Assembly (NCBI GenBank): GCA_024195585.1
Contig: SWBL01000248.1
Span: 16,696 to 80,695, forward strand
Reading direction: 5' to 3'
Origin: Aureobasidium sp. EXF-3400
Taxonomy: Eukaryota; Ascomycota; Dothideomycetes; Dothideales; Saccotheciaceae
DNA: 64,000 bases
Part shown: piece by piece, positions 34,062-46,041 of the stretch
How positions within the stretch are numbered: position 1 is the first letter of the stretch
Layout of the letters: each line of letters starts with the position of its first letter
Notes under the pieces: generated by a model
What the model was told of the DNA's origin: nothing
What the model saw: the letters and a program-made list of their open reading frames with translations, nothing else
Database searches by the model: none
Translations under genes and position numbers: made by a program

Positions 34062-34420
34062 TGTATGAAGCGTTGTCGAAGGATTGAGAATAGTCTTATA
34101 GGTTAGGGGTGAAGCAGGTCGGGAAGGTGCGTGTTGCTGCTGCTAAGAACCGAGGCTGCTTTGAAAGTTGCTATCCTGCTCCATGCTACCTTTATGACTC
34201 GATTTCAATCTGCTTTCTTCTGACTGGCTCGTGGGCACGTTTCTTGTACATGCTGTCCTGACCATTATCGTATGACGAGTTGTGTGAGACCTGATGATGC
34301 TACAGAAGTACAATGCACAAGAATGAGCACATGCGAGCGCCAGGCACGAGGCCACTCGGTGCCCATCATGTAAATTTGTATATATTACAATACTCGTACA
34401 ACTCCCAAACCAAGCCACCT
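34062..34420. other. intergenic SLC1 promoter / mS45 3' UTR
   Basis: About 360 bases between two minus-strand genes; nothing specific seen. Confidence 0.4.
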
Positions 34421-35771
34421 TTACTCGACGCTTGTGGGCAGCTTGATCTCGCCCTTCTCGCGATCGTGGTGAGGGTTTCCATATCTCCATCCGACACCAC
34501 GGCTGCCGCGACCATCCTTGCCTGCATCCTCGACACTGATGCTTTCGAAACGGAAGTTCCAGCGCTGGTTACTGACCATCTTGACGTTTCTAGCCTCCCA
34601 TTCACGCTTCTTAAGCTCCTTCTCCTCCTTTGCGCGCATCTTCTTCTCAGTACGCTCGCGGATACGCGCTGTACGCTCCTCACGTGGTAGGTTGTTGATT
34701 GCGTCTTTCTCAATCTCGATCAGTTCGGACAAAGGTATCCGCTCATCGGCAGGCAGAAGCGTAGGCGAAAAGACCTTTGCTGCATCTGCGCGGGTGAACT
34801 GGCGAGACTCGGATGTCGGGTAGAAGATCTGTGTACGTGTGTAGGGGTGAACAGGAAGATCGTTGATCGACTCGTGCGAGATGGTCTTCTTGGGGTCCTC
34901 GAGAATCTTGCGGTTAAAGCGTGTTTGCGGCAGCATCTGCAGGACAGCGTCATGGTATGGTGTAGCCAGCTTCTTGCCCTGCTCAGCTTGTCAGCATCTG
35001 TTGTGAGTCGTGCTGGTGAATGCTTTGGCTGAGATTGAGTAGATCAGAGTTATAGGCGTTGTATCCATGTGGGTGTCATAAAGACTAATCGAATTTTTTG
35101 TATGTCTCATCATCGAAAGTGCAAAGAAAAGGGAAAGGAACAGCAGCATGACATACCTCTGCAACCCAGTTTCTCTCAATCGTCTTCAGACGCACAACAG
35201 CAGCCACTCTGCGCATGTCGACGCCATACAAAGCACTGACAGTCGACAGATCAACCTTCTCGTCGACAATCTTCTTGTAGATCTCTTCACGCAGCTCCTC
35301 GCTCAGGACACTCTGACTGCGGAAGTCGTTGTTTAGCGGGTATGGTCGCAGATCGGATTGCCTCTCTCGCGGAAGGTTGTTTCGGTTCTCTGCTGCCTTC
35401 GCCTCCTTCTCCTGCTCGTACTTGGCCTTCTCTTCCTCGTTGAGTTTTGAAACATCCACCTGGTCCTCTTGTTCATTCTCTTCCTCTGCGCCAGCTCTTA
35501 GGCGCATCAAGTTTCCACTTCGGTCATATGCACCCAGGTAGTTGGTCGAGCCCGGCAGAGGCTCACGGAAGACGCGACCAGGACCGTTCAGCCAGGAGAA
35601 CATGTTGCGGCGAAGACGTGTGTCGTTCTTGCATGTTGCGTGGAATTGTTGGCCTGATGATTGCGAGAAGTCGCGCTGGCTTGCTACCGATTGGCGTGCA
35701 TTGCTAGTCGTTCTGAGGCATTGTTGAGATCCAGCGATTTGGCCTGCCCGAGGCCCGACACGAGGCGGCAT
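34421..35771 (-). CDS. MRPS35: mitochondrial small-subunit ribosomal protein mS45 (Bot1/MRPS35)
   Basis: Mitoribosomal small-subunit protein of the Bot1p/'eukaryotic mitochondrial regulator' family, needed for mitochondrial translation. Exons 35771-35157 and 34978-34421 give 390 residues; the intron is 178 bases, long for this window. The N-terminus is rich in Arg/Ser/Gln (RTTSNARQSVASQRDFSQSS), as in an import presequence. Hallmarks are LSEELREEIYKKIVDEKVDL, GVDMRRVAAVVRLKTIERNW, ISHESINDLPVHPYTRTQIF, PTSESRQFTRADAAKVF and LLPADERIP. The C-terminal block FRFESISVEDAGKDGRG is followed by VGWRYGNPHHDREKG and IKLPTSVE. The start at 35771 is chosen because the residues encoded upstream are not presequence-like. 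Confidence 0.92.
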
Positions 35772-36241
35772 CGTCAATATGTTATGATAGTGGTCAACAA
35801 GAGATGGCGTGTCCCAAGACGTATCGAGAAGCGGCACTCGACGCTGCTACGCCGTGATGTTCCAGTGCCACGAAAATAATTTCCCCACCCTTTCGGAACT
35901 TGCCATGCTCACCTCGACCCTCCGACGACCTCTATCATTTCCAAACTCGTTGCTTGTTGGTCACTGGTGACTGAGACTCCAATTCTCGAGCCAGGTTTTG
36001 AAGAAACTTATACATTTACATTACTGCATAAAGGAGAAGAAGAATCATGAAGGTCCATCTGCTCTGTGCCAGACTCCTTCCATTCTGCTCATCCCCTTCC
36101 AACCCAAGTGAGGCCCTAATAGCATACTCACAATGCAAGAATGTAGTTATGAATGTGGAAAAAGGTCATCATATCAACGCCTGCCCCTTTACCGTCGTCT
36201 AGGAAGGGACTTTGAAAACTGTTTCACGGAAACAGAGGGTA
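35772..36241. other. intergenic mS45 promoter / SIN3 3' UTR
   Basis: 470 bases between two minus-strand genes; no coding signal or RNA motif recognised. Confidence 0.4.
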
Positions 36242-39200
36242 CTAATCTTCCATCTCTTGGTCCTCGTCAGCGATTCCTGATGACACTGTAACACCACCTT
36301 CTCTAACCAGAGCACTGAACCCAGAGTTCTTTCCCTCGACATCTTCTTTACTGAGCCCCTTCATAGCAGCATTGTTGATGACGAACGTGTCTTGGCTACG
36401 ATCACTTCGGTAGCGGGCTGTTGAGTCTGCCTCCTCAACACCTTCCTTGCCTCCGCTTCGAATCGCTGCTGGCTGGTATGCGTACTCCTCAGTGTTCTTG
36501 ATGAAGTACATGCGGTAGAGCTCAACTGCGACACGGAACTCAAGCCCTTCTGATGAGATGGCTGAGTCACAAAGTCTGCGGTACTCGTCCGAACGCTCTT
36601 CGCTGGTAAGCGTGCTGGGGTCGATGTTAAGTTGGCGCAAGTTTCTGTGCATTACTGGACGACGTCTGGTTCCGGGAACATCAGGCGTCGGTGCGAGCTT
36701 GAGAAGGTTGGTGACATAAACGCGCCAAAGGTCCTCCTGAAGCATCGAGGTCGTGTCAATAGTAGGATCGTCCTTCTTGATCAGCCTGATTTGCACTTCA
36801 GATATTGCTTGATCCTGTATGTCTGTCAGTAAGTCTTCACGAACAAGGGTTGACGTGTTCCTTACATATTGGATTCCATATATGTCAAGGTCTTTGGTGT
36901 ACTTCTCCGTCTGCTTTCTATAGTTCATCTCATCCTGGAAAGATGTCTCATCCTTAGCTCTGTCCTTGCGGAACAATTGAAGAATGTCCCAACTCTTGTC
37001 CTTGCCGCTTTCGCTGCCAAGCATGCCGATAGCGAAACGCACCAAGGCACCGAGAAGCTTGTCGAAGGAATAAAGCTGCCATCCGCATTGCAGATAGTAC
37101 CTCCGTAATGTCTCTTCAATGTGTGCCATATCCATGTCTCCCTTGATCAAGTCTTCGAACATGCCGAGTATCTGACGGTAGAAGTTAGAACCCTCGCTGA
37201 CATCCGTGAAGAAGTCCGTGGGGAGCTTGTCGATTATGCCGAGCTCTGTTGCGGGCTTGGGAGCCATTGCACGATCGACAGTAATGTGAGCCTCGGCTTC
37301 AGCCTGCTTGATGTTGTTCAAACGCTCATACAAGAATATGAAGACGCGAATGAAGCAGTAAATGGTTGCGTTACCATAGAGCATGAACCTGGTGCGTGAG
37401 TACATCTGGTTGAGATATAGCTCCTTGTCCTTGTGGACATTACCCGCCAGAGGATGCGACGCCCAGGTATCTAAGGCAATGTCAGACTTCAGGTCGTCAA
37501 CCACGTTAGCACTGTCGCTCATCTCTTCGTCCACGTTAGATGCATTGTCGGGGGTCGATGCTCGGCTGAGAGGTGTGTTGCTGCCGTCGTCTTTACGATT
37601 CTTACGTCCACGCTCGAGAACGCCACGCAGAAGATCGCCTTTCTTGGTTGTTGGCTTGCGAGGCTTTGCATTGATGGGATCGTCGAAAGCCGAGATCGCA
37701 TCGTCACCAACATCCATGTGAGGAGTGTCGCCAAACTTGGCTCTAATCTGGTTGCCGAACCATTCGTAGTCAAGACCGAAGAACAGAGGGATAAACTCTC
37801 GGATGAAAGAGGTCAATCTTGGGAACTCGGTGGAATGCATCTGCTCGGCATACAGGAGAACCAGATGCGATGCGTCGATGATTACGCTCGTGTCCTCGAA
37901 CTTGAAGGTCATTTGCGGGTGGTTGCGAGGATTCTGTCCAGCCAGGCGTTGTCTCTTTGTCTCTTCGTATCTGGTATGCACTTCGCCCAGAAGAGTCTTG
38001 GTCTGGAATTGACGCTTGTCGGCCTGTTTGGCATTAACAGCTTGGTGGTCCAAACTCTTCCAGAACATCTTCTGTGTCTGATCACGCCAGACCTTCTCCC
38101 ATTCGCGCTGTGCCTGTTTCCACTCCTCGAGCTTTTGCTTCAGTCTGTTCAGCAACACAGGAATGACCTTATAGGGCTGAGCGTGGAGAGATTGAACTAC
38201 CATGTGGCCCTTTTCGCGTCCGTAAAGCTTCATGATGATGCGCTTGTGGATTGTCTCGCTCTGTCCACCGAGTCCGGGAGGAATTTCGAGAGCCTCCTTC
38301 TCACGGTTGTTCATGCGGAGAATCTGCTGTGCGATAGGTTCAAGCAGCTGGATCGTGCGCGCACAGGCCTCAATGTTAAAGTCGTAGTCATGACGTTCTT
38401 CCTCAATCTTGTGGAGTCCTTCTTCGTGGACGTTCTTCCTGTGGGCGATGAAACCAGAGTCTTCAGATGCCCATGTTGGATGCGAGGCCCAGTCGTCATT
38501 GAGCACTTCGTTGCAGAGCTCGTCACGTCCGCGGCACGGCTTAAGTCGCTCACGTTTGGGAAGGAGACGGTAACTTGGCCCAAGTCCACGGCAGTTGCTC
38601 AAGGAAATTCTACTTGTAGGAGCTCTGGGCTTGTTCTCAATGGTTACATCGTCACCAGTGTAACCAACCCACATCTGGAACCATTGGAAGAGATCGGGAT
38701 TGCTGCCAATGAAGCCACGAGCCTTGTGGACTAGAGTAGCACGATCGATCAAGTCCTGAGAAAAGAGGTTGCAGAGCTTCAGGAACTCGTTCATGGCGGC
38801 CTTGTTGCCGATTGCCTTCTTAGCACGGTCGAAGAAGCTCATCTCATCAGATGTCGCAAGAGTGCTTTGGGTTGGTGGCAGAGGCTCAGGAAGTGCAGGG
38901 ACCAGGGTCGGCGAAGATGGAGGAATGTCAGATGCCATGACTTGCCTACCAGCATGAGCCTGCTTAGCGCGTTTGTTGACGTTGGCCATCTGACCATAAG
39001 CTGGAGCTTTTGCGAGGCCGTTTGTCTCAGGGCCTGCATTGGTGACAGTTCCTTGTCTATCACCACGCTTTCTCTTGTTGTCCTTGTTGACAGTTGGAGT
39101 GGGAGCAAAGTTTCCGACTGGAGGTAGACGATGCTCGGCTCTGGGAGTTTGGTGCGGTTGTGGAGCCTGGTAGAAAGGATCGCCGCGCACGTTGCTAAGC

Positions 39201-41012
39201 ATGACCGACTCTTCTTGTTGCTGTGCTCTTGCGGCGGCGGCTGCTTTCGCGTGAGCGGCGGATTCTGGAAGGAACTGCTTGAAATCTTCTAGAAGGTCCG
39301 GGGCTGAGTTGAAAAGTCTTGTCACTTGAGCATAGACATCCTGAATGGGTTTTGACTCGCGCTGGTAAGTCTGCAGAATTTCCAAGAACTGTTTGTAGAT
39401 ATCTGGTTGTTGCTGGAAGCGGTTCTGAGAAAATGTAAGCAAAATGATCGTGACTCATATGAGTTGAAAATGATGCTTTGCACAAACCTTGATCTTGTTG
39501 ACATAGCTGATGGCGTGGTTGAACTCGACTTGCGGCCTAACCTTCTCGTGGCCTATAGGCTGCCCATCAGGGCCAATAACCATTTCACCTTGAGCAAGAG
39601 CGGCAGCACCTCCATTTGGAGACATCATTCCAGCTCTGGCGAGGTTGTCACCAGCTGCGGCAGAGACAGCGTTTTGCAACTGTGAGACACGCTGTTCCTG
39701 CTGAAGGCTCAAAGCCTGCTGTTCACGGGCTTGAGCTTCGGCGATCGCGGCAGCTTGCTGAGGACCCATCTGGGAAGCGAAGGGAGCTGTGCCTACTGGA
39801 CGGCCACTGGGACTGTGAACAACGTGAGAGTGACCGGCTGCTTGAGGCGTCCAATTGCCGTTGGCCTGTCTGTTCACAGCAGCGAACAAAGGACCTTCTT
39901 GATTGTTCCCGTCTTGTGTCGGGGCAGCAGCGCGAGGTGAAATAGGTCGGGGTGCTGGCATGGCTTGGACTGTGGTGCCCATGGGTGTCGTGACCCGGAT
40001 AGCATTCGGGTCGTCACCAGTGCCGCACTCGATTCTATAGCCAGGAGGCAAAAAGGTGTTGAAGCCTTGGATGAGCTCAGGATTGCCAGCAAAGAGAGTT
40101 GAAACACGTTCGATGACACCGGGTGTATCAATACTGTATCTAGTCAGCACCTCAGAAGGGTCAGATGTGGAGACCGACACATACGCTCCACTCTTGAAGT
40201 CTTTCATGATGTCCAAAAATCTGTTATAGACGTCTGGGTGATCAACAAATTGTACTTTGACTTGGTCAAGGTAGCTCAGTGCATCCTGGAGACAATTAGT
40301 AGTGCGACATACTGAGAGTATGACATGTGAACTCACATTCAGGATGGGCTGCTGACCCTGCCCGACGTTCGCAGGTTGAGCACTGCCAGGTTGCATAGGA
40401 ACAAGCATGGCCTGAGACTGTGTCGCAGGCTGCACGGGGCCACCGCTGAAGACGGCGTTTGGAACCTGACCGTGTCCGCCAGCGGCGTTGGCCAATAGGC
40501 CATTAGGGCCATGTACAGCATTGGGTGGTACAGCGACAGGCTGATGCAGGTGTATCGGCCCTCTCTGGGCTTGGTGAGGAGGAAGTTGCTCCATGTGTTG
40601 TCTCTCGCGTTGTTGGTCGCGGCGCACAGCGTCTTGCTCTTCTTTGATGTGAATGTCCCGATGATCGGGCATGTCGCGGCCGAGAGGGAAGGCTGCTTGT
40701 GCCTGATGGCGGGGCGAAGGTGGATTCAAGATATTGTGAGGGGCTTGTTGGAAAGGCGCGAAAGGGCCTGATTCAGTTGTGAGCAGATGGTAAGTCAGTG
40801 AGTCGGAGTCGGCTGTACCTGATGGAGGGGGCAGAGCGCCTGTGCGTGGAGAAGGAGCTGCACCAGGATGAGCAGGTGGGGGATTTCCGCTGTGATGCCT
40901 CGTCAGTACTCGTGCCAGTCTCGCCTTGATGTATATGCACATACGGAAAAGTGCGATGGAGCGAAGCGTGGTCTTCTCTGGGCGGCCAGCCGTCTCTATG
41001 CGCTGGATTCAT
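36242..41012 (-). CDS. SIN3: SIN3 transcriptional co-repressor scaffold
   Basis: Scaffold of the Sin3/Rpd3 histone deacetylase complex in the nucleus. Exons 41012-40945, 40889-40819, 40767-40337, 40285-40185, 40133-39488, 39424-36866 and 36814-36242 give 1482 residues (1499 if the in-frame intron 40818-40768 is kept). PAH1 ([13 protein letters not shown] ... [10 protein letters not shown]), PAH2 ([20 protein letters not shown] ... FKQFLPES) and PAH3 ([20 protein letters not shown]) are clear. Next comes the HDAC-interaction region ([36 protein letters not shown]). The C-terminal Sin3 domain ends in an acidic tail. The N-terminus and linkers are Pro/Gln-rich. Four of six introns are exactly 51 bases and lack in-frame stops. 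Confidence 0.96.
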
Positions 41013-41435
41013 CTGATGATGGCGTATGCGCGCGCCGGGTGGGCAACGTGCTCGGCGGTCCGTACAGGGACGTCTTGTTGGTTACGTGTTCGCACGAGGT
41101 TCGTCAAGCGTCCGAGGGCTGCCTGTTCATAGCGCTCGAGGCAGGCAGTCTAAGGTAAAATAAGGTGGGCAGAAAACAGAGACCCTCTGTTCCATCATAC
41201 TCTCTACGTCTCTCTCGTCGCCAAGCGCACCAAAAGCTGGGGATTGGTCGCGCTAAGGACCGACATTTTCCGCTTTCCACCAATCTCCGATCTTAACTCC
41301 ATCTGACTCGACTATTTAAAAGCTGCTGCAGTTGAAATCGTGTTTTACAAAGCTGTTATCTATCTTACAAAGCCGTGAGGGTATCTTCGCTGTAGAGCAA
41401 GTTCATCTAGCTACCATTCGTCGTTCCTTCCTGCG
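41013..41435. other. SIN3 promoter/leader region
   Basis: Between SIN3 start and the kinase stop on the same strand; GC-rich near 41020-41100. No further gene seen. Confidence 0.4.
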
Positions 41436-44400
41436 TTACATCATTCCTTCTCCTTCGCTGCCAAATCCTTTGGCCTGTCTTTCGTGCTCATCTCCCTCGT
41501 CCCTTCCACGGAAGATGTCTCTGTCACGGCGTTGAAATACCTCCGCAGCCAGACTGAGTCCTCCTTCTAGATCTGCGAACATTCTGTCCAGCTCATGGAA
41601 GACGAGTTCTGAATCCGCACCGTCGACCATTACTTCTGCATCGGGTGCTGAAAGACGGGGGAACTCGTTCAGCAAGCGACTAGTGCGCACATGCGACATG
41701 TATGATTCATCTCTCGATGAGTCGTAGCCGGTGCCTGTGCTGGTCGTGCCTCCTGTATCTGCGCGTGATCGGCTGCGAGGCATGGTAAGATCGCCGTATG
41801 TACTCTCGTCCCGATCTGTATCCACGTTGAACGCGTCAATACGTGGTGAAGGCTTTAATCCTGCGAGCGGGAAGTCGGCGTCGTCGATTCCTGGCACACG
41901 AATACCAGGATCAGCCATTGGTGTCTCGATGTCGGTGTCATCGAATGAATCGGTTGCGGCGAAACGAGCCCAGCTATTACGTGACGCAATAGCAGATGTG
42001 TGCAGACCATCGAGAAGCTGCTGTCTTGTGTGTGCCTCCATTCTGCGATTGTAATCTCGTGGCCAGCTTCCGGTCTGGACATCTGATGATGCCGTGGAAG
42101 AATAAGAGTATCCCCTGTCTCTGGAGTGGCGGAGCAGAGACACGTTGCTTGGTCCCCGGGAGTGGAGGATACCTGAGTGGCGGTTGTTCGATGCTAGAAG
42201 CTGTGGTTCAGAACGCGATTGACGATGCGAAGAGCGCTTGACTTCATCACCACTGGGTTGCTCAACTTCGTCCAGGAAGAAAGGGTTGCGTGATGTTTCG
42301 GTTGAGCTTGCTGCACTTATGACAGGCGATGATGGAGTAATGCTCGGTTGTTGTTGTTGTTGTGAATGGTGGGATATGGCGGTTTCCAAGTCAAACTGAG
42401 GTTCGAAAGTCATACCCAAGTCGAGGTCAATGATGGGCCTGGACTCGCGAACGCTCGGAATGTCGAAGTCGTCCTGAGACGCCGCTCCGACCGGAGGGTG
42501 TAGGAAGTCATTGAACTGCCCAATTGGCTCAGTAGCTGTGCGAGTCAGATGAGGTCTGAAGCCAGGAGCGACGTCTGTCTCGTCCTTCAAGGGAGGAAAG
42601 GAGAAGTCCGGTTCGGCGTCGGGTTCGTTGGCAACTGGCTCGGCTGTCGCAAATGTCCAGTCTGCGGTGCGACGGTCGGGCTCTGCTGTCAGAGGCTCTG
42701 CCATTTCTGCGAAGGTCCAGTCTTGTGTTCTTCGATCCGTGGCTGGCTGAGCTGTAGTGAACGACCAATCTGCTGTCTTGCGATCGGCTGCTGGCTGCGC
42801 AGTTGCAAATGACCAGTCTTGAGTCTTGCGGTCTGCGGCTGGAGGCTGTGCCATGGCGAAGGTCCAGTCCTGTGTGCGTCGGCTCGGGTTGTCGGCAGGC
42901 ATCATCGTGAGAGGGAACTGCCAGTCTTTGGTGGCGCGTCGTGTGTCTTGGTCTTGTCCGTTATAGAAGTCGTTTTGGTCTTCATCATCGTCAGGCATTG
43001 TTGATGACAAGCGATTAGGTCTTGCTGCTTTGAGAGTTGGCACATCGCTGAAGTCGAAATTGAAGGTCGGCTGTGAATCTAGTCCTGCTGCGCCCATGTC
43101 CAAGTCAATCAGGGTCTCCCTATTTGCCGCACGATCGCTGGACAGGTTGCGGAGCGGAAGATCTGAGATGGGCTGTTCTTCGTCCTCCATTAGTGTGTTG
43201 TAATCATAGGGGTCTGCGTTGGTGTCGAAGAGTCGTCCCATCGAGCGCTCTCCGCGTTTGGCTCTGGCCTCTTCTTGCGCCTCGTGGAATGGGTTTCTGG
43301 GATGAGGTTTGGTGACGTTGTTAAGAGCAGGCATTGTTTCTTCAGCGCCGTTGGCTGTGGCTGCGAAGTCAGTCTCTGCAATTCCAAGTTGACTGTAACG
43401 CTTGATAAAGTCGTTCTCGAAGTCGGCAGAGGTTGAGAAGTTCCAATCATCATAATCGTCGCGTTGTTCCGACGGCTGAGGTGCTGCAGCTCCCATTGGA
43501 TTGAACAGTGAAGCTCTTTGGCCGCCTCTTCTCTCCCATTGAAAATAGCGATCAATCATCTCCTTCACCGTATAAGTAGGATACTGAGCTGATGTGCCTG
43601 AGATGAACGGGTGTTCGAGAATAGCATTCATAGAGGGACGGTCTTGAGGCTTTTCTTCGAGACAAAAGGCAATGAAGTCTCGCAGACCCTGTGAGTAATT
43701 GCCCTCCTGTAGGCGCGGTGCAGCTTTTAGCACTGTCCTCAGCATCGAAGGATGGAACTTGTGGTTCGGTGGCATTCCTGTAGCCATCTCGTATACAGTA
43801 CAACCATACGCCCAACAGTCAACTTCGGTACCATAGCCTTGCTGGACTGCCACATCCATGGAGTGCATCTCTGGGGGCATCCAGAACGGCGTTCCGATGA
43901 TGGTTGAACGTTTTGATGCCTCTGTTTCGATGATAGCTGCGACACCAAAATCACAAAGTTGGACCTGACCATCCTCGGAGATCAAGACATTGCCGCATTT
44001 GACATCTCTATGAATGACTCCGGCGTCATGTACGTACTTGAGTGCCACAGCCAACTCTCGAGCAATTGGGATGATGTACTCCTCTTCAAGTCCGGGGCCT
44101 GGAGTGGCTTTCATGAGCGTATGAACACTACCGCCTGGACAGTAATCGCTGACGATCCATAGTTGAGAGTGCAAGTCGAAAGCCTCCTGAATGTAATTGA
44201 TGTTCTTCGCCTGACTGTCTCTGAGGAGTTTCAGTGTCTTGACTTCCTTCCGGAAGTCTTCGATGGCCTCGTCCTTTTGGTCGAGATCCAACTTGTAGTC
44301 CAGGTCGTCGACATCAATGATCTTCACAGCCACAAGGTCTTGGGTAGCATTGTTTTTACTGGAGCACATCAGGCAAGGTCATACACCACCAACAACTCTT

Positions 44401-44594
44401 AGGACTCACCATTTGTACACTCTGCCAAAGGATCCCTTTCCGATGAGTTCAAGAAACTCATAGTCTGGAACGGCAGTGTTTGTTCTTGCAGCGCGGTCAA
44501 CGACCACCTGGTACATGTCCTTTGCATCCTGGATTTGCTTTTGCTTTGTACCGGCGCCGACCGCAGAGAAAGGATCCAGATGATTTGTGCTCAT
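41436..44594 (-). CDS. GCK/STE20-family Ser/Thr kinase with repetitive tail
   Basis: Exons 44594-44410 and 44358-41436 (51-base intron) give 1035 residues. The kinase domain occupies about residues 45-320: LIGKGSFGRVYK, VAVKIIDVDDL, VIHRDVKCGNVLIS, LCDFGVAAI and the STE20-type activation segment GTPFWMPPEM. The domain is N-terminal, as in germinal-centre kinases, and there is no CRIB motif, so it is not a PAK. The tail of about 700 residues is disordered and acidic. It has about six tandem units built on R(R/K)TxDWxF (positions 42618-42950) and many Ser/Asp stretches. Fungal relatives act in polarity and morphogenesis; the precise orthologue cannot be named. It is divergent from the small Gly-rich gene. 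Confidence 0.9.
42618..42950 (-). repeat. tandem DW-motif repeats in kinase tail
   Basis: About six copies of a 16-20-residue unit in the kinase tail: RRATKDWQF, RRTQDWTFAMAQPPAAD, RKTQDWSFATAQPAAD, RKTADWSFTTAQPATD, RRTQDWTFAEMAEP and RRTADWTFATAEP. The invariant core is T-x-DW-x-F after two basic residues. Coding frame is kept, and the copies differ at third positions, so they are not very recent. Confidence 0.85.
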
Positions 44595-45270
44595 GTCTAG
44601 ATTGATCCTAGGTGTGCCGCCCTAAGATGCACAGAAGGTTTCTTTATGGGGCCAGACAGTGCGCTATTGTCGAGAAAGTGCCGGAGGTGCACTTCTGGCC
44701 CGCTATCAGTTTGTCCTGATACTTCCAGTCCAGGTATTGCGTTGGCAGATTGTTTCCTGCTGGTCCGGTTATGTTTTGATGATATTTCAACTCGATGCGC
44801 ATGCGCCAGGATGCATGTTCCGCCTCCCCAGCGTACTCCTTTCCCGCGGCAATGGGTGTAGATCGTTGGTTGTTCTTGGGAACGACAACCTCCTTTGTCT
44901 TTTGTCCAGAAGTCTTTGATCTGTCTTGATCTTTCTGGGCGGGTCGAATATGTGAACGCTGAATACCTATGGTTGAAGTGAGCCCTGTCGAAAGAGTGGC
45001 CGATCAATCGGTAGCGGCCACTTGAGCCGAGGCGCTAGCGTGGCAGTAGATGCCGCTAAGATAACACCAACTTATCAGATCTGACGTATACCCTTGTCAG
45101 ATGCAACACGAACCTTGGTCTGACGATTCTAGAATGCAAGAGGCATTCTTCCCAGCCGCGTCTACATATATCTCTAGATCGTAAAACCTGGTTTGTGTTC
45201 CTTTTGGCTCCAAGACATCTATCTCATCTACCTACTACTCCACACACTTGAAGTATCATATCAAGAAACA
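44595..45270. other. divergent promoter region (kinase / small Gly-rich gene)
   Basis: 676 bases, no coding signal found; short frames on both strands lack domains. Confidence 0.45.
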
Positions 45271-45679
45271 ATGGGTGACAACTGGCTCAGCAAGCAAGTC
45301 CAAGGCTATGTCGCCGGCGCAGGCAAGGTGGCTGGCAACATCGTGTACGGCGTGGGCAATGGTGTGAACAATGTCGGTCGTGGCATCGGTGACAGGTAAT
45401 GACTTCCGACATTCTTCCAAATCATCCCAAACCCATACTGATATTATTTGCAGTATCACCAACACGACACGCTATTGGGGCCAGGGTGTTGCAGGCTATG
45501 GCAACAACATCAAGGATGCTTCTCGTGCTGGAGGTCCTCGCGTGCCCACCGGTGGCAACCCGCTCGGGTTGAGTGGTGCAGGATCGAGCAAGACTCTGAT
45601 GCCTGGAGGAAAGCTGCCTCCTGGCAGTCAGCAACGCAATGCTGGCAAGGGTAGTGCTAAGAACCCACTGGGCCTGTAG
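45271..45679 (+). CDS. conserved small Gly/Asn-rich fungal protein
   Basis: Exons 45271-45395 and 45454-45679 (58-base intron, GTAATG...CAG) give 116 residues. The N-terminus MGDNWLSKQVQGYVAGAGK is followed by glycine repeats (VGNGVNNVGRGIGD). Next come SITNTTRYWGQGVAGYGNNI, KDASRAGGPRVPTGGNPLGL and a C-terminal repeat of NPLGL. I recall similar short, Gly-rich orphan proteins with a TRYWG core in many Pezizomycotina, but no function is known to me. The pattern of periodic G/V/Y residues could form an amphipathic helix or coat-like segment. No signal peptide or TM segment. Exon phase and the shared NPLGL endings support the model. Confidence 0.75.
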
Positions 45680-46041
45680 AGGACAAAAGTCCACTCATCT
45701 GACGAAGACACGATTCAACCAACAATCCGCGACGGACTACGAATACAACAAGCAAAGAAAGTGATATGGAAGGCGTTCAGAATGGGATCACAAGCATGTG
45801 CTGATGCTGTTGAACCAGGGACTTTGAATATGTTTAAGAATGAATTTTATTGTCATCTAGTCACAAGCTGTTCTGCCATTGATAATTGACCTACTCTTTG
45901 AACCTCGCCCAATCAAAAACGCCTTGTGATCTATCCACCCACGCTCGCCGAAAACACAACCAGCACATGCATAAAGAGAACCCAGAACTCCACGCTAAAT
46001 CAGTCATATCGTATCATCGACCATCGACACCAGTATCGGTT
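45680..46041. other. convergent 3' region
   Basis: Between the small Gly-rich gene and the RRN3 stop; frames here are antisense extensions of RRN3. Nothing else seen. Confidence 0.4.

Noticed and set aside
37718..38734. 338-codon open frame on the plus strand
   Set aside because: It is fully antisense to conserved SIN3 coding sequence and has no domain of its own; shadow frame.
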